The notes beneath the pieces are model-generated. The model saw only the letters and a list, made by a program, of their open reading frames with translations, was not told the DNA's origin and did no database searches. Positions 27,344 to 34,850 of a DNA stretch of 53,975 nucleotides are shown here, one piece after another. Both the position numbers and the translations under genes were made by a program. How positions within the stretch are numbered: the stretch's first letter is position 1; every line of letters begins with the position of its first letter. This stretch comes from Clostridia bacterium (GTDB lineage Bacteria > Bacillota > Clostridia > Oscillospirales > CAG-382): the NCBI GenBank assembly GCA_017625615.1, contig JAGAKP010000026.1, positions 1 to 53,975 on the forward strand. Direction: 5' to 3'.

Positions 27344-28078
27344 TTGATGTTTGACGTAAACAAGATTCCCGTGTCTGAAAGAGTACACATTACAAAGAAT
27401 CTGCTGAGATACGGTATAGCCATAGATCAGGAGAACGGAAAAATTGATTACATCCCCGGAACAACGGTACCGGAGGTAAGGTGTCAGTCTATACATCTTA
27501 TTCGCCATGCAGAAACCGTGGCTGTTGCAAAGCATGAGTTTATGTGCGATACCTCCGACAACTGCGGATTTACCGAAAATGGAATTGAAATTACCAAAAA
27601 GCAGGCCGCCGAGCTGGATGCGTATGATTTCGATATTGCGCTTTACGGTCCCATTCCCCGCGTAGTCAATACACAGCTTATCATAATGGAAAGACCTCAG
27701 AAGTTTGAGGCGATCAAATGTCATAAGCTTCACGGCATTGATAATACCGGATGGGAATATAAGTCATTCGAGGAGCTTTGTGATACTCCTACTTTTATTG
27801 CAAGAGAGCTTGAAAACAATATGTTTGCAAGAACTCCCAGCGGAACTTCGTGGGGTATGGTAATTGCCAACTGCGTCGACGTTATAGATATTATCAACGA
27901 ACAGCACGCAGGTAAGAAGATTCTTTTGATCAGCCAAGGCAGTGTGCTTCGCGCTTTCCAGATTCTTCTCAGAAAAAGAAAGCACCCTTGGGATGATTTT
28001 ACCGTCGAGGGAATGTACCACGTCGGAGATGATACCAACAAAAAGAAAAATTACGGTATTATCGACAAGGTTTATTGA
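27344..28078 (+). CDS. Histidine phosphatase-family protein with altered catalytic site
   Basis: A 244-residue phosphoglycerate-mutase-like protein. The phospho-accepting His is in IHLIRHAETVAV (about residues 51-62) and the phosphate-binding Arg is in YGPIPRVVNTQ. The second catalytic histidine, normally in a SHGxxIR motif, is replaced: the sequence reads LISQGSVLRAF with Gln. It may therefore be slow, altered in reaction, or a binding protein. AAGGAG lies before the ATG and the gene starts 9 nt after the nucleotidyltransferase, so the two are almost certainly co-expressed. Substrate unknown. Confidence 0.75.
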   Translation: MMFDVNKIPVSERVHITKNLLRYGIAIDQENGKIDYIPGTTVPEVRCQSIHLIRHAETVAVAKHEFMCDTSDNCGFTENGIEITKKQAAELDAYDFDIALYGPIPRVVNTQLIIMERPQKFEAIKCHKLHGIDNTGWEYKSFEELCDTPTFIARELENNMFARTPSGTSWGMVIANCVDVIDIINEQHAGKKILLISQGSVLRAFQILLRKRKHPWDDFTVEGMYHVGDDTNKKKNYGIIDKVY

Positions 28079-28108
28079 TATAAGCTATATTTATTGGAAA
28101 GAAAATTT

Positions 28109-28142
28109 TCTCGTTTTGCCGTAAGCTTTGGCAAAATACGAG
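28109..28142. repeat. Inverted repeat before the acyltransferase gene
   Basis: CTCG-TTTTGCC pairs with GGCAAAA-TA-CGAG around a 9-nt loop. There is no T tail, so it is not a clear terminator; an attenuator or mRNA-stability role is possible. Confidence 0.4.
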
Positions 28143-28237
28143 TTAGTAGATGATCCAAAGGAGATTTTATGGGTGCACTTGTCGACAAGGAACAGATGGC
28201 TTTTTTCTGAAAAAAAAGAAACTTTGTTTATTATGCA

Positions 28238-29221
28238 TTGAGCATTCTTGTGTTTTTTATACACATATCTTCATTTGCACCATATTTGGGTGAACATAGT
28301 TCAATGGGCGCATTGAATGCTAATATGTCTTTTTTCTTCAAAGAATCCATTACGCGATTTGCCGTTCCGCTATTTCTTGTCTTGTCTGGGGCAACTTTTT
28401 TCAGAGATTATACCAACAAAAAGTACGTATCAAAGCTCAAATCTCGTTTCTTTTCATTATGTGTTCCTTATTTGATTTGGAATACTATATGGATGATTTT
28501 TGATATTATTTGTTCGTATACTTTTATCTCGTCTTTTTTTACCGGAAGAAAAATATTTCCATTGACTGTGGAACATATTTTGAAAAGCATTTTTTTGGCC
28601 GAATGGAATATACCCTTTTGGTTTCTTTTATATCTGATCGTATTTGTATTTATATCACCGATTTTTGACCTCTTGGCAAGCAACAAGTATATCGGTATTG
28701 CGTCAGTCATATTTTTATCTGTTTTTTCCATATTGGAAATTGGTACGCTTAAATATGACGCTATTGCTTTTTATTTGCTGGGAGCCGTTTTAGGCAAACA
28801 CTATTTTGGTTGGGTAACCAAGAAGACGAGTAAGAAGAGCGGTATTTTATCAATTGCTTTTCTCCTAACGTATATTCTTTTTAAAAATATTTTTCCCACC
28901 GACACATATGTTGGTAAGCCGTTTGTGAAAATCGCAGTTTTTATATTGGCTTCCTATTCCTGCTGGAGTATCGCAGACTTATTCATAGATAAAATAGGGG
29001 ACCGTCCATTGTACACTCGTTCCTTCGCAGTATTTGTACTTCATTCAAATATTTCTTCCGTTATATGTAAATTGCTTTATTTGATATTCCCGAAGAACGG
29101 ATATTTTGCTTTTCCGAATTTTTTGTTGACGGTACTTTTGACATTGGTTGCGATAAATATATTCTGTGTGTTTGGAGAGCGGTATATGCCGCGCACATTC
29201 GCCATATTGATGGGGAAGTGA
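28238..29221 (+). CDS. Acyltransferase 3-family membrane protein, 5' end uncertain
   Basis: A 327-residue multi-pass protein with about nine or ten hydrophobic segments and the family's N-terminal pattern (ILVFFIHISSF in the first helix, then RFAVPLFLVLSG). Such proteins O-acetylate or succinylate glycans. The 5' end is odd: a good AAAGGAG and ATG at 28169 open a frame that runs 13 codons, stops at TGA (28208), and continues in the same frame into this gene. Translation must restart, for example at TTG 28238 which has no ribosome site, or the gene is disrupted by the stop. The T6 and A8 runs around the TGA make a mutation or sequencing error plausible. Confidence 0.65.
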   Translation: MSILVFFIHISSFAPYLGEHSSMGALNANMSFFFKESITRFAVPLFLVLSGATFFRDYTNKKYVSKLKSRFFSLCVPYLIWNTIWMIFDIICSYTFISSFFTGRKIFPLTVEHILKSIFLAEWNIPFWFLLYLIVFVFISPIFDLLASNKYIGIASVIFLSVFSILEIGTLKYDAIAFYLLGAVLGKHYFGWVTKKTSKKSGILSIAFLLTYILFKNIFPTDTYVGKPFVKIAVFILASYSCWSIADLFIDKIGDRPLYTRSFAVFVLHSNISSVICKLLYLIFPKNGYFAFPNFLLTVLLTLVAINIFCVFGERYMPRTFAILMGK

Positions 29222-29235
29222 ATGAAATTAAAGCA

Positions 29236-29264
29236 TTGTACATAATTTATTTTCCAAGTATAAT
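29236..29264 (+). promoter_or_regulatory. Promoter of the capEFG-pglF block
   Basis: TTGTAC (29236-29241), 17-nt spacer, perfect TATAAT (29259-29264), about 60 nt before the capE start codon. The sugar-nucleotide genes can thus be expressed separately from the glycosyltransferases upstream. Confidence 0.75.
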
Positions 29265-29322
29265 GTGCTATAACATAAAAAATAATCAATTTAGTGAAAT
29301 TCACTTATAAAGGAAGGCTGTT

Positions 29323-30369
29323 ATGTCTACTTTTACAAATAAAACATTACTTATAACCGGTGGGACGGGGTCTTTTGGTAACGCGGTGCTTAACCGTTTT
29401 CTTGCCACCGACATCGGTGAGATACGCATTTTCTCCCGCGATGAGAAAAAGCAGGACGATATGCGCCACGAATTTCAGGCAAAAATGCCTGATGTTGCAG
29501 GCAAAATAAAGTTTTATATCGGCGACGTGCGCGATCTCCAGTCTGTGAAGAACGCAATGCACGGCGTTGACTACATATTCCACGCGGCGGCGCTGAAGCA
29601 GGTGCCCTCCTGCGAATTTTTCCCCATCGAGGCGGTAAAGACCAACGTGCTGGGCACCGAAAACGTGCTTACTGCCGCAATTGAAGCGGGCGTAAAGCGC
29701 GTGATATGCCTTTCCACCGACAAGGCGGCGTACCCCGTAAACGCTATGGGTACCTCCAAGGCTATGATGGAGAAGGTAGTGGTTGCAAAATCCCGCACCG
29801 TTTCTCCCGATGCCACTACCATCTGCTGTACCCGTTACGGCAACGTAATGTGCTCCCGCGGGTCGGTTATCCCTCTTTGGATCGAGCAGATCAAGGCGGG
29901 TAACCCTATCACCATAACCGAGCCGAAGATGACCCGCTTTATTATGTCCCTTGACGAAGCGGTTGACCTCGTGCTGTTCGCATTTGAAAACGGCGTAAGC
30001 GGCGATATTCTCGTACAGAAGGCTCCCGCTTGCACTATCGAAACTCTTGCAAAGGCGGTGTGCCGTCTCTTTAACCCCGATACCGAAATAAAGGTTATCG
30101 GTATCCGCCACGGCGAAAAGATGTACGAAACTCTCCTTACCAACGAGGAATGCTCCGGCGCACTTGATATGGGCGATTTTTACCGCGTTCCCTGCGACAA
30201 GCGCGACCTTAACTACGATAAATTCTTCAAGCACGGGGACGTTGAGCGCAACCCCCTTACCGAGTTCAATTCAAACAATACCAAGCTTCTTGACGTGGAG
30301 CAGGTTATGGACAAGCTTCTGTCACTTCAGTACATCCGCGATGAGTTGGAGAATATAAAGAAAGGCTGA
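29323..30369 (+). CDS. capE: UDP-GlcNAc 4,6-dehydratase/5-epimerase, CapE/FnlA-like
   Basis: A 348-residue extended SDR enzyme. NAD site TGGTGSFGNAV at about 12-22, FHAAALKQVP, and the catalytic segment STDKAAYPVNAMGTSK, in which Met replaces the usual Tyr of YxxxK as in the CapE/FlaA1 group. IRHGEKMYETLLTNEE and YRVPCDKRDLNYDKFF are typical of CapE. It makes UDP-2-acetamido-2,6-dideoxy-4-keto-L-hexose from UDP-GlcNAc, step one toward UDP-L-FucNAc. CapF and CapG follow in order. Codons are noticeably richer in G/C third positions than in the glycosyltransferase genes before it. Confidence 0.92.
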   Translation: MSTFTNKTLLITGGTGSFGNAVLNRFLATDIGEIRIFSRDEKKQDDMRHEFQAKMPDVAGKIKFYIGDVRDLQSVKNAMHGVDYIFHAAALKQVPSCEFFPIEAVKTNVLGTENVLTAAIEAGVKRVICLSTDKAAYPVNAMGTSKAMMEKVVVAKSRTVSPDATTICCTRYGNVMCSRGSVIPLWIEQIKAGNPITITEPKMTRFIMSLDEAVDLVLFAFENGVSGDILVQKAPACTIETLAKAVCRLFNPDTEIKVIGIRHGEKMYETLLTNEECSGALDMGDFYRVPCDKRDLNYDKFFKHGDVERNPLTEFNSNNTKLLDVEQVMDKLLSLQYIRDELENIKKG

Positions 30370-30376
30370 TCTTTTT

Positions 30377-31576
30377 TTGAACGTACTGGTTACCGGCGCA
30401 AAGGGCTTTGTGGGAAAAAACTTAGTCTGCGCTCTTGAAAACATAAAAAACGGAAAGGACAAAACTCGTCCTTCCCTTGAAATAAACGAAATATATTCCT
30501 ACGATATAGATACCGACCCGAGCCTGCTTGACGAATACTGCGCGAAGGCGGATTTCGTCTTTAACCTTGCAGGCGTTAACCGTCCGCAGAACGCCGACGA
30601 GTTTATGCAGGGCAACTTCGGCTTTGCCTCCACTCTTTTGGATACGCTTAAAAAGCACGGCAACACCTGCCCCGTAATGCTGTCTTCATCCGTGCAGGCT
30701 ACCCTTATCGGCAGGTACGACAGCTACTACGGCAGAAGCAAAAAAGCGGGAGAAGATCTGTTCTTTTCCTATTCCGACGAAACGGGCGCCAAGGTGCTGG
30801 TATACCGTTTTCCCAACCTTTTCGGCAAGTGGTGCAGACCTAATTACAACTCTGCCGTGGCAACCTTTTGCCACAATATTGCAAAGGATCTGCCTATAAC
30901 CGTAAACGATCCCGCTGTCCGATTGGAGCTTTTGTATATCGACGATCTCGTCACCGAAATGCTTGACGCCCTTGAGGGTAAGGAGCACCGATGCGAGTTT
31001 GACGGTATTGACACCGTGCTGTGCGAGGGCGGAAAATTTTGTGCCGCTCCCGTTACACATAAGGTCACCTTGGGCGAGATAACGGAGCTTTTATATTCCT
31101 TTGCCGACCAGCCCAAAACTCTCTTAATGCCCGAAATACCCGAAAATTCCTTTGCCAAAAAGCTGTATTCCACTTATCTTTCCTATCTTCCCAAGGAAAA
31201 GGTTGCTTTTCCTTTGAAGATGAACGTGGATTCCCGCGGCAGCTTTACCGAGCTGATAAAGACCGCTTCCTGCGGTCAGGTCAGCGTGAATATTTCCAAG
31301 CCCGGCATAACCAAGGGACAGCACTGGCACAACACCAAGTGGGAGTTTTTCATCGTGGTTTCGGGACGCGGAAAAATACAAATGAGAAAAATTGGCTCCG
31401 ACGAAGTACTTGACTTTGAGGTCAGCGGTGATAAAATAGAAGCGGTGAATATGCTTCCGGGATACACTCATAACATAATCAATCTTTCGGATACCGAAGA
31501 CCTTGTCACCGTTATGTGGGCAAACGAGCAGTTCGACCCGTCCCACCCCGATACTTTTTTTGAGGTAGTTGAATAA
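30377..31576 (+). CDS. capF: UDP-L-FucNAc pathway reductase with cupin domain, CapF/FnlB-like
   Basis: A 399-residue bifunctional protein. The N-terminal SDR domain has TGAKGFVGKNL at about residues 5-15 and the YYGRSK catalytic motif near 117. The C-terminal cupin (about 275-399) has metal-binding histidines in GQHWHNTKWEFF and PGYTHNI. CapF epimerises and reduces the CapE product to UDP-N-acetyl-L-pneumosamine/talosamine forms. Start is TTG at 30377 (LNVLVTGAKG), only 7 nt after capE. Its stop overlaps the capG start (TAATG). Confidence 0.92.
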   Translation: MNVLVTGAKGFVGKNLVCALENIKNGKDKTRPSLEINEIYSYDIDTDPSLLDEYCAKADFVFNLAGVNRPQNADEFMQGNFGFASTLLDTLKKHGNTCPVMLSSSVQATLIGRYDSYYGRSKKAGEDLFFSYSDETGAKVLVYRFPNLFGKWCRPNYNSAVATFCHNIAKDLPITVNDPAVRLELLYIDDLVTEMLDALEGKEHRCEFDGIDTVLCEGGKFCAAPVTHKVTLGEITELLYSFADQPKTLLMPEIPENSFAKKLYSTYLSYLPKEKVAFPLKMNVDSRGSFTELIKTASCGQVSVNISKPGITKGQHWHNTKWEFFIVVSGRGKIQMRKIGSDEVLDFEVSGDKIEAVNMLPGYTHNIINLSDTEDLVTVMWANEQFDPSHPDTFFEVVE

Positions 31577-32760
31577 TGGGAATTAAAACCGATTACAGCG
31601 AAATATCTTTCAAAAACAACGGCAAATTAAAGCTGCTTATCATCGTGGGCACCCGTCCCGAGATAATCCGCCTTTCCGCCGTCATAAATAAGTGCAGAAC
31701 GTATTTCGATACCATTCTCGCCCACACTGGACAGAATTACGATTACAACCTCAACGGCGTGTTCTTTAAGGACCTTTCTCTTGATGCGCCCGAGGTATAT
31801 ATGGACGCCGTCGGCGACGATCTCGGCGAGACCGTGGGCAACATCATCAACTGCTCATATAAGCTGATGAACGCAGTCAAGCCCGACGCTTTGCTTATCC
31901 TCGGCGATACCAACTCCTGCCTTTCCGCCATCGCGGCAAAGAGGTTGCACATTCCCATTTTCCATATGGAGGCGGGCAACCGCTGTAAGGACGAATGTCT
32001 GCCCGAGGAAACCAACAGACGTATAGTGGATATCATCTCCGACGTAAACCTCGCTTACTCCGAGCACGCAAGAAAATATCTCCACGAATGCGGGCTTCCC
32101 AAGGAGCGTACCTACGTTACCGGCTCTCCCATGGCAGAGGTGCTCCATGCCAATTACGAGGCTATCCAAAACAGTGATATTTTGAGCAGACTCGGTCTTG
32201 AAAAGAAAAAATATATACTTCTTTCCGCTCACAGAGAGGAAAATATAGATACCGAAAAGAACTTCGTATCTCTCTTTACCGCCATCAACAAAATCGCGGA
32301 AAAGTACGATATGCCCATACTTTATTCCTGCCACCCCAGAAGCAGAAACCGTCTTGAAAAAAGCGGATTTGCTTTGGATAAGCGCGTCATCCGTCACGAG
32401 CCCTTGGGCTTCCACGATTATAATAATCTGCAGATGAACGCTTACGCCGTGGTGTCCGACAGCGGCACTCTTCCCGAGGAAAGCAGCTTCTTTACCTCGG
32501 TGGGCAAGCCCTTTCCCGCGGTGTGTATACGCACCTCTACCGAGCGTCCCGAGGCGCTTGATAAAGCCTGCTTCGTGCTTGCGGGCATCGACGAAAAGGG
32601 ACTTTTGCAGGCAGTGGATACTGCCGTAACGATGGTGGAAAGCGGCGATAACGGTATCCCCGTACCCGATTACGTTGACGAAAACGTGTCCGCCAAGGTG
32701 GTAAAGCTTATTCAGTCATACACCGGCGTGGTAAATAAAATGGTCTGGAGAAAAGACTAA
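31576..32760 (+). CDS. capG: UDP-N-acetylglucosamine 2-epimerase family, CapG/FnlC-like
   Basis: A 394-residue WecB-fold enzyme with IVGTRPEIIRLSAV near residue 23, AHTGQNYDYNLNGVFF, and the catalytic HMEAGNRCKDECLPEETNRR segment. As the third member of capE-capF-capG it performs the last C2 epimerisation giving UDP-N-acetyl-L-fucosamine. The ATG overlaps the capF stop by one base. The complete trio makes L-FucNAc a very likely sugar of this glycan. Confidence 0.92.
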   Translation: MGIKTDYSEISFKNNGKLKLLIIVGTRPEIIRLSAVINKCRTYFDTILAHTGQNYDYNLNGVFFKDLSLDAPEVYMDAVGDDLGETVGNIINCSYKLMNAVKPDALLILGDTNSCLSAIAAKRLHIPIFHMEAGNRCKDECLPEETNRRIVDIISDVNLAYSEHARKYLHECGLPKERTYVTGSPMAEVLHANYEAIQNSDILSRLGLEKKKYILLSAHREENIDTEKNFVSLFTAINKIAEKYDMPILYSCHPRSRNRLEKSGFALDKRVIRHEPLGFHDYNNLQMNAYAVVSDSGTLPEESSFFTSVGKPFPAVCIRTSTERPEALDKACFVLAGIDEKGLLQAVDTAVTMVESGDNGIPVPDYVDENVSAKVVKLIQSYTGVVNKMVWRKD

Positions 32761-32784
32761 ATTTTTAAGAAAAGACGATTTATT

Positions 32785-34698
32785 ATGAACGACAATAAAG
32801 CGCTCAAATGGATATTGGACGGAAGCGGAAAGCGTCGTGCTGTGCTTATCAGCTTTGACGTGCTCTGCTTTGTCCTTATGGATATTTTCTATTATTTCAT
32901 AGCACTCCGCGCTTCAAGCAGTGTTCCCGTTGAAGAGACACGGGTATTCCTTGTAAACTCCGCCATACAGTTGGCGCTGGTGTTCGCATTCCGCGCGGCG
33001 TTCAACATATACAAAAACGTGTGGCGTTATTCCAACACCAAGGTCTATTTCACCCTCGTGGTTTCGGACGGCTTGGCAGGCGTAACATCGCTTATCATCA
33101 TCCGTTTGCTCAACTTTGCCTTCCCCGGAGTGTACTACGGCTTGTGGCAGGCGGCAACGGTTGGCGCCCTTACCGCGCTGGTCACGTTGATGTCCCGCTT
33201 TGCCTATATTATTCTTCACAAAAAATCGTCTGTTAAAAACAGCGATAAAAAGCGCGTTCCCGTTGTGCTGGTCGGCGCGGGCAGACTTGGCTCATACCTT
33301 GCGGGCGACCTTAAAAACAACCCCAATTCGGGATTTTTGCCGGTATTCTTCGTGGATACCGACCCCAGTAAAATAGGAAACCGCGTTTCGGGACTCCGCG
33401 TGTACGACCCCAAAAACGCACAAAATCAGATCGAGCTTTTGGGCATACGTGACGTTATCATTTCTATCGCCCAAAAGACCGAGGACGATATTGCCGAATT
33501 GTACTATCATTACAGAGATATGGGCTGTAAGGTAAAGGTGTACGATTCCTTGGTAAGCAGTCAGAGCGGTCAGGCGGTGCTTCGTGAGTTTACCATTGAG
33601 GATCTGCTCTTCCGCAAGCCCATCGACGTGGCTGAAAAGCATACCAATACTTATTACAACGGAAAAACCGTCCTCGTCACAGGCGGCGGCGGTTCCATCG
33701 GCAGCGAGCTGTGCAGACAGATCGCTGCTTGCGAGCCCAAAAAGCTTATAATTTTCGATATTTACGAAAACAACGCCTACGATATTCAGCAGGAGCTTGT
33801 CCGCACCTACGGAAAAGACCTTGACCTCGCGGTTGAGATCGGCTCGGTACGCGATACCGAACGGCTTGAAACGCTGTTTTCCGACCATAAGCCCGACGTG
33901 GTGTTCCACGCGGCGGCACACAAGCACGTGCCTTTAATGGAAAACAGCCCCGGAGAGGCTATCAAGAACAACGTGCTGGGTACATATAATACCGCAAACG
34001 CGGCGGAAAAGCACGGGGTAGAGAAGTTTATACTCATCTCCACCGATAAAGCCGTTAACCCCACCAACGTAATGGGCGCATCCAAGCGTCTGTGCGAAAT
34101 GGTGGTGCAGTGCAGAACCGACAGCAAGACCTGCTTTGCGGCAGTGCGCTTCGGAAACGTGCTTGGCTCAAACGGATCGGTCATTCCTCTGTTTAAAAAG
34201 CAGATCGCAGAGGGCGGCCCCGTCACCATAACGGATAAACGCATAATCCGCTATTTTATGACCATTCCCGAAGCGTCACAGCTGGTCATCGGCGCAGGCG
34301 CAATGGCAAAAAGAGGGGAACTGTTCGTGCTCGATATGGGCAAGCCCGTTCGCATATACGACCTTGCAGTGAATATGATCAAGCTTTCGGGACTTGAACC
34401 GGGCGTGGATATAGAAATAAAGGAAATCGGACTCCGTCCCGGCGAAAAGCTGTATGAGGAATTGCTTATGCAAAACGAAACGCTGGATAAGACGGAAAAC
34501 GACCTTATCTTTATCGAGCGGGATACTCCTTATACGAGAGAACAGGTAGAAGAAAAGCTGTCTGTGCTTAAGGATTCCCTCGACGGCAGACTTACCGTAA
34601 AGGAAGCCGTTGCGATCACGGTGCCCACCTACCGCGACCCCGAAACCGTAAATAAAAACGCCGCAGAGAGCCAAGAAATGAAGCTCGCGGGTGTGTAA
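32785..34698 (+). CDS. pglF: Membrane UDP-GlcNAc 4,6-dehydratase, PglF/CapD-like
   Basis: A 637-residue protein. Four N-terminal transmembrane helices (about 18-145) and a Rossmann-like CoA-binding-type domain (LVGAGRLGSYLAGD near 157) precede the long SDR dehydratase domain. That domain has VTGGGGSIGSELCRQI near 297, FHAAAHKHVPLME, and the catalytic STDKAVNPTNVMGASK segment where Met replaces Tyr. It makes UDP-4-keto-6-deoxy-GlcNAc, the substrate of the aminotransferase at 11180, some 20 kb away at the other end of the locus. It ends ESQEMKLAGV; a near-copy of this tail lies at 37445-37479. A terminator follows directly. Confidence 0.92.
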   Translation: MNDNKALKWILDGSGKRRAVLISFDVLCFVLMDIFYYFIALRASSSVPVEETRVFLVNSAIQLALVFAFRAAFNIYKNVWRYSNTKVYFTLVVSDGLAGVTSLIIIRLLNFAFPGVYYGLWQAATVGALTALVTLMSRFAYIILHKKSSVKNSDKKRVPVVLVGAGRLGSYLAGDLKNNPNSGFLPVFFVDTDPSKIGNRVSGLRVYDPKNAQNQIELLGIRDVIISIAQKTEDDIAELYYHYRDMGCKVKVYDSLVSSQSGQAVLREFTIEDLLFRKPIDVAEKHTNTYYNGKTVLVTGGGGSIGSELCRQIAACEPKKLIIFDIYENNAYDIQQELVRTYGKDLDLAVEIGSVRDTERLETLFSDHKPDVVFHAAAHKHVPLMENSPGEAIKNNVLGTYNTANAAEKHGVEKFILISTDKAVNPTNVMGASKRLCEMVVQCRTDSKTCFAAVRFGNVLGSNGSVIPLFKKQIAEGGPVTITDKRIIRYFMTIPEASQLVIGAGAMAKRGELFVLDMGKPVRIYDLAVNMIKLSGLEPGVDIEIKEIGLRPGEKLYEELLMQNETLDKTENDLIFIERDTPYTREQVEEKLSVLKDSLDGRLTVKEAVAITVPTYRDPETVNKNAAESQEMKLAGV

Positions 34699-34712
34699 AA
34701 GAATGATACTGT

Positions 34713-34740
34713 AAACGCCATCCTTAAGGGTGGCGTTTTT
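34713..34740 (+). terminator. Terminator closing the polysaccharide locus
   Basis: AAACGCCA-TCC and GGG-TGGCGTTT pair around TTAA, followed by T residues, 15 nt after the pglF stop codon. Confidence 0.85.
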
Positions 34741-34760
34741 CATAATTTGTTCATAATTAC

Positions 34761-34789
34761 TTGAAAAATGGGAAATATTGGGATATAAT
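34761..34789 (+). promoter_or_regulatory. Promoter of the LRR surface protein
   Basis: TTGAAA (34761-34766), 17-nt spacer, perfect TATAAT (34784-34789). Its position rules out the more upstream in-frame ATG codons as starts of the surface protein. Confidence 0.8.
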
Positions 34790-34850
34790 GTTATATCCAC
34801 ATATTGAAACGGAAATATCCGAGAAAATCATAAATACACAGGAGTACGGT

